Part shown: positions 1 through 5,253 of the stretch, in pieces
Position numbering within the stretch: position 1 is the stretch's first letter
How the letters are laid out: each line of letters opens with the position of its first letter
NCBI GenBank assembly: GCA_012035435.1
Contig: JAAUPH010000171.1
Span: 1-5,848 of the forward strand
DNA: 5,848 bases
Direction of reading: 5' to 3'
From: Sphingopyxis sp.
Lineage (GTDB): Bacteria; Pseudomonadota; Alphaproteobacteria; Sphingomonadales; Sphingomonadaceae
Translations under genes and position numbers: made by a program
The notes under the pieces: model-generated
Seen by the model: only the letters and a program-made list of their open reading frames with translations
Databases searched by the model: none
What the model was told of the DNA's origin: nothing

Positions 1-254
1 TCGGCCGTTTTTGGAATCCCCGTTTATGAGTTTATGTCCTAGAACAAAGGCGCGGTGAAGCGGCGCTTGCGTATGCGCGCGACCTGATCCGTGGCTCCTC
101 ATCAGTTGAAGTCGTCGCTGTGCAGCGAATTGATCGTTTCGGTCGAATAGTGGCGTCAGTCTTGGTTGATGATCAAGATTTTGCGCGGCTTATGATCGAG
201 GCTGGTCATGCTCGTGTTTGGCGCGGTCGACCTTCAAACTGGTGCGCTGAATAG
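1..254 (+). pseudogene. 3' remnant of a staphylococcal nuclease-like (SNase/thermonuclease) gene
   Basis: The frame ending at TAG 252-254 encodes the C-terminal half of an SNase-like domain: RGEAALAYARDLI, then VAVQRIDRFGRIVASVLVDD, then FARLMIEAGHARVWRG and a final NWCAE. The pieces match the family layout of a GExA helix, a DRxGRxxAxV strand pair, an L/MIxxGxAR helix and a W..WC tail. The family cleaves nucleic acids with calcium, and such proteins are common on plasmids. This frame has a TGA at 27-29 and no ATG, GTG or TTG until codon 120, so no plausible start lies in the window. Two upstream frames hold short family-like pieces (FGI and EFMS in one, PRTKAR in the next). They would join to GEAAL if one base were restored near 39 and one near 52. 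I read it as a frameshifted or truncated gene. The family call is fairly sure; the broken state depends on sequence accuracy. Confidence 0.6.
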
Positions 255-274
255 CAATTGAAGGAACTGGATCA

Positions 275-304
275 AAAAGGGCGGCGCTACGGCGCCGCCC
301 TTTT
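275..304. terminator. Bidirectional intrinsic terminator between convergent genes
   Basis: A perfect 9-bp GC stem, GGGCGGCGC (279-287) with GCGCCGCCC (292-300), closes a TACG tetraloop (288-291). It is flanked by A5 (274-278) and T4 (301-304), so either strand gives a GC stem followed by a U run; four A-T pairs can extend the stem. It sits 20 nt after the stop of the nuclease remnant (+) and 22 nt after the stop of the minus-strand gene at 327, as expected of a shared terminator. UACG is an unusually stable RNA loop on the + transcript. Confidence 0.85.
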
Positions 305-326
305 CGTTTGATGATGTTGGATGTCA

Positions 327-686
327 TCACCACCACGCGTGATACGCGATGGCTCTGCCTGCCGCGATGTGCTCACGGGCGATGTCGATGAACCGGCGGT
401 CATCAGCCTCATCTTCCGGCATGCTTTCACCAAAGAAGAAGCCTTCCGTGTGTGGCAGTGCCTTGCCATCCACGGCGGCTTCAAGGGCGTCGATGTATTC
501 TGCGGTCAGCAGGACGGTCGAGCAGTTGAAGTCCGGGTTGGTGCAGCCACGATTTTCGTAGAGGCTGCGCATCCAGCCGTGCAGGTTTGGGTGCTTGCGC
601 CAGTAGAAGATTTCCGGGTCGGTTTCACCGAGCGGGAAGTCCGTCGCTGGTTGGCTGGCGGTTGGCGTGAAAGCGTTGGCATACAT
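327..686 (-). CDS. Hypothetical protein of a phage/plasmid family (119 aa)
   Basis: This is a small acidic soluble protein with no signal peptide or membrane segment. Conserved-looking blocks are FYWRKHPNLHGWM (residues 27-39), DFNCSTVLLTAEYIDALE (52-69), LPHTEGFFFGES (77-88), a helix DDRRFIDIAREHIAAG (95-110) and the C-terminal YHAWW. The combination of RKHxxLHGWM, LPxTxGFFFG and a terminal Y.xWW recalls a family of small phage and plasmid proteins of unknown function that are sometimes mislabelled phosphoglycerate kinase. I know of no demonstrated activity. The ATG at 686 was chosen over one 14 codons upstream because GGAG lies 8 nt before it and the extra residues (MRQKTRRHQ...) look like untranslated leader. 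It is transcribed leftward from a structured leader and ends at the shared terminator at 275-304. It appears intact. Coding status is fairly sure; function is unknown. Confidence 0.75.
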   Translation of the reverse strand: MYANAFTPTASQPATDFPLGETDPEIFYWRKHPNLHGWMRSLYENRGCTNPDFNCSTVLLTAEYIDALEAAVDGKALPHTEGFFFGESMPEDEADDRRFIDIAREHIAAGRAIAYHAWW

Positions 687-691
687 GTCGA

Positions 692-752
692 GGTCTCCGA
701 TTTGATGTCTCCTTGTTTTCTGGCGCACGGGATTGTGCGCGTCCTGGAGACC
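692..752 (-). promoter_or_regulatory. Leader inverted repeat overlapping the ribosome binding site of the 327-686 gene
   Basis: On the minus transcript GGTCTCC (752-746) can pair with GGAGACC (698-692). The second arm contains the GGAG Shine-Dalgarno and ends 5 nt before the ATG at 686. Between the arms sit a perfect 6-bp hairpin, GCGCAC/GTGCGC with a 6-nt loop (723-740), and a second GGAGAC copy (712-707) that could compete for the same anti-Shine-Dalgarno arm. Two mutually exclusive pairings are therefore possible, one of which frees the start. This is seen as sequence symmetry only; any regulatory effect is inferred. Confidence 0.4.
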
Positions 753-854
753 CGGCCGCCCCTGCCGGTGGGCGCGATCAATGCCCCGACACGGTCAGGC
801 ACAGCCTGAGTGATGCGGGCTGGGGCTTGATCGAAGAAGCCCCCGGACAGGGGC
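752..854. repeat. Cluster of short GC-rich inverted repeats between two minus-strand genes
   Basis: The non-coding stretch 687-907 holds several small palindromes besides the leader repeat: CCGGC/GCCGG (752-756 with 764-768); TCAGGC/GCCTGA with a 3-nt loop (795-800 with 804-809), nested inside GCCCC/GGGGC (783-787 with 822-826); and GCCCC/GGGGC (839-843 with 850-854). The last reads on the minus strand as a 5-bp GC stem followed by CTTCTTC, 53 nt after the stop of the broken gene at 908, so it might be a weak terminator. The rest could form a structured 5' leader for the 327-686 gene. I recognise no known RNA family, and no ORF here looks coding. Confidence 0.35.
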
Positions 855-907
855 AAGGTCGAACCATGACGGCCAATCTTGTTGCGTGGGACAAGAGACG
901 TTCGGGC

Positions 908-1537
908 TTACTTGTTTGTGTCGGAGCCGAGCGGAAATCGCAGGAGCAATTCCCAGAGGTATCGAAAGAAGGCCCGTCCCGGATTGGGCTGGCGCTCATT
1001 GACAAGAATAACGCTCGTCGGCCTGCAATCGCCCGGCTCATAGGGGCGGGTGTTTTCCGGCGCTGTCTCGTCTCGCGCGCCGGGCTTAAGCAGCTCTGTG
1101 AGCGTGTAGACGCGTGCTCGCTCGTTTCGCTTGTAGATGCGACGGGCTTTTGGTCGAGCTGCTTTGGGTCTGAAACGGCAAGCCGCTCCACGTATCGAAA
1201 CTTCTGCCCCATGATGATGCGTGTAATGCGCTCAATCTCGATAAGCTCATTCTGTTCGGGCGTAGTGCCCCCACGATGAACGCGGTCGAAGAGTATCTTC
1301 ATCGGCGTGATGGGCTCGTCACGCTTGAGTCCACCAAAATCGAAGATGGGATAGCGGCGCAAATGTTCCCGCAAGCGCCAATAGAGTCCGCTGACTGCGG
1401 TTTCTGAAAGCCGCGTATCCCGCGAGGTTTGTCCAACTAGTCCTTTCAAGCGCAAACTCCCATTACGATTTTTTGAAAACATATTCGCTGATTTTTGCGT
1501 TTCGATATCGACGATTTTTCTGAGCAATTTTCGTCAT
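908..1537 (-). pseudogene. Broken minus-strand gene with a helix-turn-helix-like segment, possibly transposase-related
   Basis: Coding-like sequence continues across three frame segments. From ATG 1537 it reads MTKIAQKNRRYRNAKISEYVFKK, hits TAA at 1465-1463, then goes on in the same frame with WEFALERTSWT. Near 1420-1430 it moves to a second frame with TSRDTRLSETAVSGLYWRLREHLRRYP and PITPMKILFDRVHRGGTTPEQNELIEIERITRI. At the A4 run on the minus strand (1151-1148) it shifts again: restoring one A joins SDPKQLDQK to ARRIYKRNERARVYTLTELLK, and the frame runs on to a TAA at 910-908. LSETAVSGLYWRLREHL resembles a helix-turn-helix. The N-terminus faintly recalls IS1595-like transposase N-termini, but that is memory and not a match. 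An ATG at 1482 opens the second frame and is a possible alternative start, with no clear ribosome binding site. One nonsense codon and two indels favour a true pseudogene over isolated base-calling errors. Confidence 0.55.
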
Positions 1538-1655
1538 CTAGCGGCTCTCTGAAAAAGGCATTCTTGTGCCTCTTCTTGGGGGTCTTCTTTGGCAGTTCGT
1601 TCGCGCTGTGTCGAGCGTGCTGGCACAAGATGCGTGTCGACGAAATGAACCGCGC
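1538..1655. other. Divergent intergenic region upstream of the + strand cluster
   Basis: This stretch separates the broken minus-strand gene from the + strand cluster, so it should hold the cluster's promoter, but I see no convincing -35/-10 pair. It contains a direct repeat GTGTCGA (1608-1614 and 1634-1640, 26 bp apart, about two and a half helical turns), a plausible but unproven operator arrangement. The T-rich, pyrimidine-biased run 1561-1590 gives a hydrophobic reading in one + frame that I do not consider coding. Confidence 0.35.
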
Positions 1656-1687
1656 GGTTCTCCACCCCCAACGGTCGGGAGAGAACC
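1656..1687 (+). promoter_or_regulatory. Inverted repeat covering the ribosome binding site of the 1688 gene
   Basis: GGTTCTC (1656-1662) and GAGAACC (1681-1687) form a perfect 7-bp inverted repeat with an 18-nt loop, and the second arm abuts the ATG at 1688. The Shine-Dalgarno GGGAGAG (1677-1683) overlaps that arm, and an alternative register pairs TCTCC with GGAGA. Pairing would hide the ribosome binding site. The position matches that of hairpins at 2172-2207 and 3041-3056. Confidence 0.45.
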
Positions 1688-2161
1688 ATGACCACAATTG
1701 AAAACAACAAGGGCAGTCGCCCTGTGCGTGTTGGCCTTGGTGCCAACGACAATTATCGCGGCTGGGCTGTCGTGCACATGCCTTCAGATGCGGTGATCCG
1801 CGAGCCGGAAACTGTGCATGCGATTGTTGTCCAGGTGCTGCGCGTCTGGAATGAAAAGCGCTTGTCGCGCCGTCGCGTGATCGATTGGCTGGCAGAGACA
1901 ATCTACTTCTATGATGGAGCAATCATCAATGCCGATGACACAGCTTGGCTGATCGATGAGATTGATGTCGATGAGCCTTGTGCCCGTGATGAGACATTCA
2001 GCTGGGTCGGGGAGTTGATCCGCTTTGCGACAACAATGCCACAGCAACGAGCGCACAAGAGTCTTGTGCCGCGCTTGCGGCTGTTTTGGTTGGCTGTCGA
2101 GATCACGCTGCTGAGTGAAGCCCGTCGTCGGGCGATGTTCCCCCCACGCGGCTCAGCGTGA
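1688..2161 (+). CDS. Hypothetical protein, first gene of the conjugation-associated cluster (157 aa)
   Basis: I do not recognise this protein. It has a polar N-terminus (MTTIENNKGS) with the short motif ANDN (19-22), followed by a mostly helical soluble region. Notable stretches are ETVHAIVVQVLRVW (41-54), the basic RLSRRRVIDWLAE (58-70), an acidic segment DDTAWLIDEIDVDEP (83-97), SWVGELIRFATT (105-116), and a C-terminal amphipathic segment LRLFWLAVEITLLSEARRR (130-148) that is hydrophobic but rather short and charged for a membrane helix. The ATG at 1688 was chosen because GGGAGAG lies just upstream and the frame has no better start. The stop is 50 nt before the next start at 2212, in the same orientation, so co-transcription is likely. 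The frame is intact. Position suggests an accessory role to the coupling-protein module, but nothing in the sequence assigns a function. Confidence 0.7.
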   Translation: MTTIENNKGSRPVRVGLGANDNYRGWAVVHMPSDAVIREPETVHAIVVQVLRVWNEKRLSRRRVIDWLAETIYFYDGAIINADDTAWLIDEIDVDEPCARDETFSWVGELIRFATTMPQQRAHKSLVPRLRLFWLAVEITLLSEARRRAMFPPRGSA

Positions 2162-2171
2162 TGATCAAGAA

Positions 2172-2207
2172 ATCTCCCCGTCCGGCGCGGCTGCTGGACA
2201 GGGAGAT
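2172..2207 (+). promoter_or_regulatory. Strong hairpin sequestering the ribosome binding site of the 2212 gene
   Basis: ATCTCCC (2172-2178) pairs with GGGAGAT (2201-2207). After a single C-A mismatch, GTCCGGC (2180-2186) pairs with GCTGGAC (2193-2199) through six Watson-Crick pairs and one G-T. That makes two 7-bp helices closed by a 6-nt loop. GGGAGA in the 3' arm is the Shine-Dalgarno for the ATG at 2212, 4 nt after the stem. The 5' arm starts 11 nt after the TGA of the upstream gene (2159-2161), within the expected footprint of a terminating ribosome, so translation of the 1688 gene could open it. No T run follows, so a terminator is unlikely. Confidence 0.6.
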
Positions 2208-2211
2208 ATTC

Positions 2212-3062
2212 ATGACCAACAAATATCGCATCGACTATGCCGAAGATGGTTCCACAGAAATCACCGTGCCTGCTGGCAAGGCAGGCACATCGGCCAACGA
2301 CAACCAGGCTGGGCAGATGCCATTCATGGGATGTCGCCGCCAGGATACGGCGGCCATCCGTACCGCTACCGTGAACCCTTCCGCATCCCTGCCATCATCA
2401 ATACGGGCCTGACGATTGTCGTCGCGGCTGTAATTTTCTTTGGCGCTGAGAAGTACGGCCCTTATGAATTCAAGCCATCAACCTTGGTCGGTGGCTATGA
2501 GTCCAGCATTGGCGCACAACTAAAGGCTGCTGAACTTAATGAGCAAGCCAGGTTCGAGGCGTATCAGGCTTAGGTGAAGATTGCTGCCGAAACGCAGGTC
2601 AAAGAGACTGAAAAGCTCTTGGAGAGCATTCTCCAATACTACCAAGCTTTGCATGAGCGCGGTCGTATCATGGCGCAGGCAGCTTCCGACATGCAAGGAC
2701 GCTACGTCGCAGAACGTATGTCGCAGGCTGGCCAGATTCAGTCTGCGGACATGGGGATCATTTCACTTTCAACTCTGATCGGTCGTGGCCTCAACATTGT
2801 TGAACCTGGCATGGGCGATGATGCTCTGGCGTATGCCGAAGGGCTTGAGCAAGGTGTGGTGAAAGGTTTGACTGAGGCCGCACAAGAAGGTGCGCGCGTT
2901 GATCTCCATGACTGGGATTTGGGTGTGCCGGAACCAACTGAAGTCGCGCGACTGGTCGCACGTGTGCCCGTGATGGATATCCCGAAGCCGCCGAACCTCG
3001 CGCGTCATTACAATGCGACGCAGCCGAAGAATGAAAACGCTTCCCCGCAAGGGGAGCGCTAA
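2212..3062 (+). pseudogene. Interrupted membrane-anchored coiled-coil protein upstream of the coupling ATPase
   Basis: One gene of about 283 codons is implied, broken twice. ATG 2212, preceded by GGGAGA, gives MTNKYRIDYAEDGSTEITVP and an ANDN motif (28-31), then MPFMG. At GGG 2328-2330 the frame must shift; restoring one G joins MPFMG to MSPPGYGGHPYRYREPF. A single membrane helix follows (residues about 60-79, AIINTGLTIVVAAVIFFGAE), then a charged, probably coiled-coil stretch (ELNEQARFEAYQA, KIAAETQVKETEKLLESIL). An in-frame TAG at 2571-2573 splits the latter, consistent with CAG to TAG in a Gln-rich context. The frame then runs open to TAA 3060-3062, ending NENASPQGER. A GTG directly after the TAG could allow reinitiation, though its nearest GAGG is 14 nt upstream. 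The stop is 2 nt before the coupling ATPase start. The topology suggests an inner-membrane partner or anchor for that ATPase (inference). I know no named family. Sequencing error is the alternative for either lesion. Confidence 0.6.
3041..3056 (+). promoter_or_regulatory. GNRA-loop hairpin holding the ribosome binding site of the coupling ATPase gene
   Basis: TTCCCC (3041-3046) pairs with GGGGAG (3051-3056; one T-G pair) around a GCAA tetraloop, a very stable GNRA-type loop closed by C-G. GGGGAG is the Shine-Dalgarno of the ATG at 3065, 8 nt downstream. The hairpin lies inside the last codons of the upstream gene (stop 3060-3062), so a ribosome finishing that gene would unfold it. This is a classic arrangement for translational coupling, inferred here from layout alone. 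Confidence 0.6.
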
Positions 3063-3064
3063 TC

Positions 3065-4615
3065 ATGGCTGACCGCACTGGCGTAGGACGGTTTGCGGGA
3101 AACCTCACAACCTTCCTCAATGTCCACCGGCAGATGCAACAGGCGGATGCAGCAGCGCGGGCGCGTGCCCACGCTGCTCGCACCGATTGGGCTATGAAGA
3201 CCGCAAAGCCCACCGGACAGCTTGGTGATGGTCGCCTAGCCAACAGCGATGACGTTGCTCGCGCGGGTCTGCTTGACCCGCGCGGTCTTTTCCTTGGTGA
3301 ACATAATGGGCGGTTGTTGTTCTGGAGTTCCGACGAAAGTGTATTGACCTATTTGCGCACCGGAGGTGGCAAAGGAGTCAGTCTTCTTCAGCCTAACCTA
3401 GCGCATGTCCGCGATAGAACTTTGATCGTCACAGATGTGAAAGACGGAGAGCTTGCGTGGTCAACGGCCAAGCATAGGTCGGAACGGCTGGGTATTCAAA
3501 ACATCTTCATCAATCCTTTTGGTCTTCACGGCGACGGGTTCAAAGGCGTGCGGATCAATCCGCTTCAGAAGCTGATCGAGGTTGCAGCCAGCGGCGAGCG
3601 ATTTGATGGAGAAGCCGAACAGATCGCGCATATTCTGTTGCCGCAATCGTCAAAGCCAGGGGATAATGACTGGGTGACCAAGGGCGCGCGGGAGCTTGCC
3701 TGCTTGCGCATGGAATTCACCGCAAGGTTCGATCCCGACAACTGTACACTCAGCGACATCTGGCGGTTCATCAACGGTGATGGCCAGCACTTCGCTCTTG
3801 CGTTTTCCTTGATGGCGACCTGCGGCGATGAAAGCATCGAGCGCCGAGCGAAAACCTATGACGGGATGATTGCCGACGCGCCAAAACAATGGGAAGCGAT
3901 CAGGTCCGAACTCGCCACCGCGATCTCAGCCTTCGACCCTGAAAAATCACTCGGCAAGGCGACCGCCGCACACGATATCGATCTCACGAAGGTGAAGCGC
4001 AGACCGCATACGATCTATGTGATCATCCCAGTCAGCAAGCTCGATGCAGCTGCGGTGTTCTGCAGCTTGATTATCGCGCTTCTGATCGAAGTGCTGGCCG
4101 CGACACGCGGGCCAGTGCGCGCAACCTTCTTGCTCGATGAGTTTGCAAACTTTCCAAAGGTAGCTGGTCTGCTGCGATCTCTGCGGCTGCACCGTTCGCT
4201 CGGCCTCAATTACTGGTTCTTCGCGCAAGGCCGTCACAGCATGACGGGCAAATGGACAAAGGAGGAAGTAAAGGAGATCGAAGATCAGGTGGGCTGCACA
4301 ATCTACCGAAACGTGTGGGAACCCGATCTGCTGAAAGATATCAGCATGTGGTCAGGTTCAACCACCATCCTGTCACGGGGTGTGTCGCATAATGCGAGCC
4401 CGGTTGAAACCGGTGCCGCCAATCTTGGTGAAGCCAAGCGCGCCGTGCTCCAGACCGAAGACATACTCGCACTTGGCGCCGGCAAGCAGATCATGCGCGT
4501 GACCGCAATGGCCCATTTGCTGGTCGCGGATGCAGTGCCGTTCTTCAAGGTCGAGCCATGGTCCTCCCACATTCGGGATGTGCGCGTGCTTCATCGTGGC
4601 TCTGACGAGGAGTGA
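3065..4615 (+). CDS. TraG/VirD4-family type IV coupling protein (conjugative DNA transfer ATPase)
   Basis: This intact 516-aa ATPase belongs to the coupling-protein family that delivers the relaxase-bound DNA strand to the type IV secretion channel at the inner membrane. A VirD4-style Walker A, TYLRTGGGKGVSLLQPNL (95-112; GKG 102-104), is followed by DVKDGELAW (124-132), INPFG (149-153) and RINPL (163-167). Walker B is ATFLLDEFANFPKV (353-366) and the downstream Gln motif is YWFFAQGRHSM (383-393), all in family order. The N-terminus (1-45) is polar and Ala/Arg-rich with no membrane segment, whereas VirD4 and TraG usually start with two membrane helices and are somewhat longer. The preceding gene encodes a one-helix membrane protein and might anchor it. 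The ATG at 3065 has GGGGAG 8 nt upstream and lies 2 nt after the previous stop; the next gene starts 5 nt after this stop. No relaxase or channel gene is visible here. Family assignment is confident; activity is not proven. Confidence 0.93.
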   Translation: MADRTGVGRFAGNLTTFLNVHRQMQQADAAARARAHAARTDWAMKTAKPTGQLGDGRLANSDDVARAGLLDPRGLFLGEHNGRLLFWSSDESVLTYLRTGGGKGVSLLQPNLAHVRDRTLIVTDVKDGELAWSTAKHRSERLGIQNIFINPFGLHGDGFKGVRINPLQKLIEVAASGERFDGEAEQIAHILLPQSSKPGDNDWVTKGARELACLRMEFTARFDPDNCTLSDIWRFINGDGQHFALAFSLMATCGDESIERRAKTYDGMIADAPKQWEAIRSELATAISAFDPEKSLGKATAAHDIDLTKVKRRPHTIYVIIPVSKLDAAAVFCSLIIALLIEVLAATRGPVRATFLLDEFANFPKVAGLLRSLRLHRSLGLNYWFFAQGRHSMTGKWTKEEVKEIEDQVGCTIYRNVWEPDLLKDISMWSGSTTILSRGVSHNASPVETGAANLGEAKRAVLQTEDILALGAGKQIMRVTAMAHLLVADAVPFFKVEPWSSHIRDVRVLHRGSDEE

Positions 4616-4620
4616 AGACA

Positions 4621-5028
4621 GTGACTGCAGAACGCATGAACCAAAACGCTACACCGCGCGCTGTATCTGCTCGCGCGGCATCACAATCCTTCAACGCGGC
4701 CAACAACAAGACGGCCAGTGAACTTGTCATCCGGGATCGGGCAGCCAAAGCCGTGGAGCGGCTGAGTGCCCGTCACGAGGCAAACGAAGCGCGGCTTGTC
4801 GCGCAGCGCTTCACGAAGCTCCTCAAGGCTGACCGCAACGAGCCTGCCCTGAAGCCGTCATGGGCTGTTGATGACAAGCGCAGCTGGCTTCACCGCGCGG
4901 CAAAGTATCAGGTCGCGCGTGAGTTCGAAAAGCGCATCGACCGGGTGAACAAGGTCGCGGACCGGATGATCGCCAACAAGAGTGCGCAGAAGAATCTCAT
5001 CAAGCAACGCGATGCTCTTGAACGATGA
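4621..5028 (+). CDS. Basic helical hypothetical protein downstream of the coupling ATPase (135 aa)
   Basis: I do not recognise this protein. It is soluble, rich in Ala, Lys and Arg, and appears almost wholly helical after a polar N-terminus (TAERMNQNATPRAVSARAAS). A long charged helix spans about 33-70 (ASELVIRDRAAKAVERLSAR, then EARLVAQRFTKLLKA), a Trp-containing linker follows (LKPSWAVDDKRSWLHRA, 77-93), and a second basic helix covers 94-135 and ends KQRDALER. The net positive charge would suit nucleic-acid contact or binding to an acidic partner, but no motif proves it. I prefer GTG 4621 because GAGGAG (4607-4612) is spaced 8 nt from it. A GTG at 4612 overlapping the ATPase stop as GTGA is possible but sits on the ribosome binding site. 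The 5-nt gap after the ATPase stop implies translational coupling and a linked function. The frame is intact. Confidence 0.72.
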   Translation: MTAERMNQNATPRAVSARAASQSFNAANNKTASELVIRDRAAKAVERLSARHEANEARLVAQRFTKLLKADRNEPALKPSWAVDDKRSWLHRAAKYQVAREFEKRIDRVNKVADRMIANKSAQKNLIKQRDALER

Positions 5029-5066
5029 TCAGCGAAATGCATCACGCGGCGCACAATTCTCAAAAG

Positions 5067-5096
5067 TTGAAATCATCATCACGTCTATGATATTCT
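5067..5096 (+). promoter_or_regulatory. Possible sigma70-type promoter
   Basis: TTGAAA (5067-5072; one mismatch to TTGACA) and TATTCT (5091-5096; two mismatches to TATAAT) are 18 bp apart. The pair lies in an AT-rich island within the 176-nt gap after the 4621-5028 gene, about 110 nt before the next ORF. TATGAT (5086-5091) is a better -10 but would be only 13 bp from this -35. The rest of the gap (5097-5204) holds only an imperfect symmetry, GGATCA (5111-5116) with TGATCC (5139-5144), and no gene I can support. Confidence 0.3.
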
Positions 5097-5204
5097 GATT
5101 GTATAGGTGTGGATCATCAGCGTTGAGCTTGTCTCCGTTGATCCAAGTGGCCGGACGAGATCGTTCCCCCCACACCTCAAAGAAGAACGCTGGAGAAGTG
5201 TCGC

Positions 5205-5252
5205 ATGGTCGCCCTCATGGAGAGGTGCGCCGTGTTCGACGAGGGTGAATGA
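5205..5252 (+). other. 15-codon ORF with a strong ribosome binding site, leader peptide or frameshifted N-terminus
   Basis: ATG 5205 follows GGAGA (5192-5196) at an 8-nt spacing, the best ribosome binding site in this region, yet the frame gives only MVALMERCAVFDEGE before TGA 5250-5252. The downstream gene opens in the +1 frame at GTG 5245 or GTG 5254. Skipping the T at 5250 fuses the two into one protein of about 95 aa reading FDEGE then EVQEFGAEQ. It is therefore either a short coupled leader ORF or the N-terminus of the next gene split by one inserted base. Confidence 0.45.
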
Positions 5253-5253
5253 G

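Noticed and set aside
778..1100. Continuation of the minus-strand frame past the A4 run to a stop near 778
   Set aside because: Beyond about 1150 that frame becomes Ser/Thr/Pro/Arg-rich nonsense, whereas the shifted frame gives a plausible helical protein ending at 908.
1148..1154. Programmed -1 frameshift site at CCAAAAG on the minus strand
   Set aside because: It does not fit the X XXY YYZ slippery pattern, the A run is short, and the gene carries other lesions, so a one-base deletion is simpler.
713..1279. A 188-codon + strand ORF opposite the broken minus-strand gene
   Set aside because: Composition is Ser/Arg/Cys-rich with no recognisable blocks, while the minus strand reads coherent protein segments across the same bases.
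1621..1636. TGGCAC...TGCG resembling a sigma54 promoter
   Set aside because: The GG and GC elements are 8 nt apart instead of the required 10, and TTGC is not complete.
1495..1701. A 68-codon + strand ORF with a hydrophobic stretch (FLCLFLGVFFGSSFALC)
   Set aside because: It starts with TTG inside the divergent broken gene, has no ribosome binding site, and its hydrophobicity comes from a pyrimidine-rich run. It also overlaps the better supported start at 1688.
5107..5253. GTG 5107 as the start of the 5254-5493 gene
   Set aside because: The extra 49 residues are Trp/Pro/Ser-rich and unlike the rest, there is no ribosome binding site, and a well-spaced start lies at 5254.
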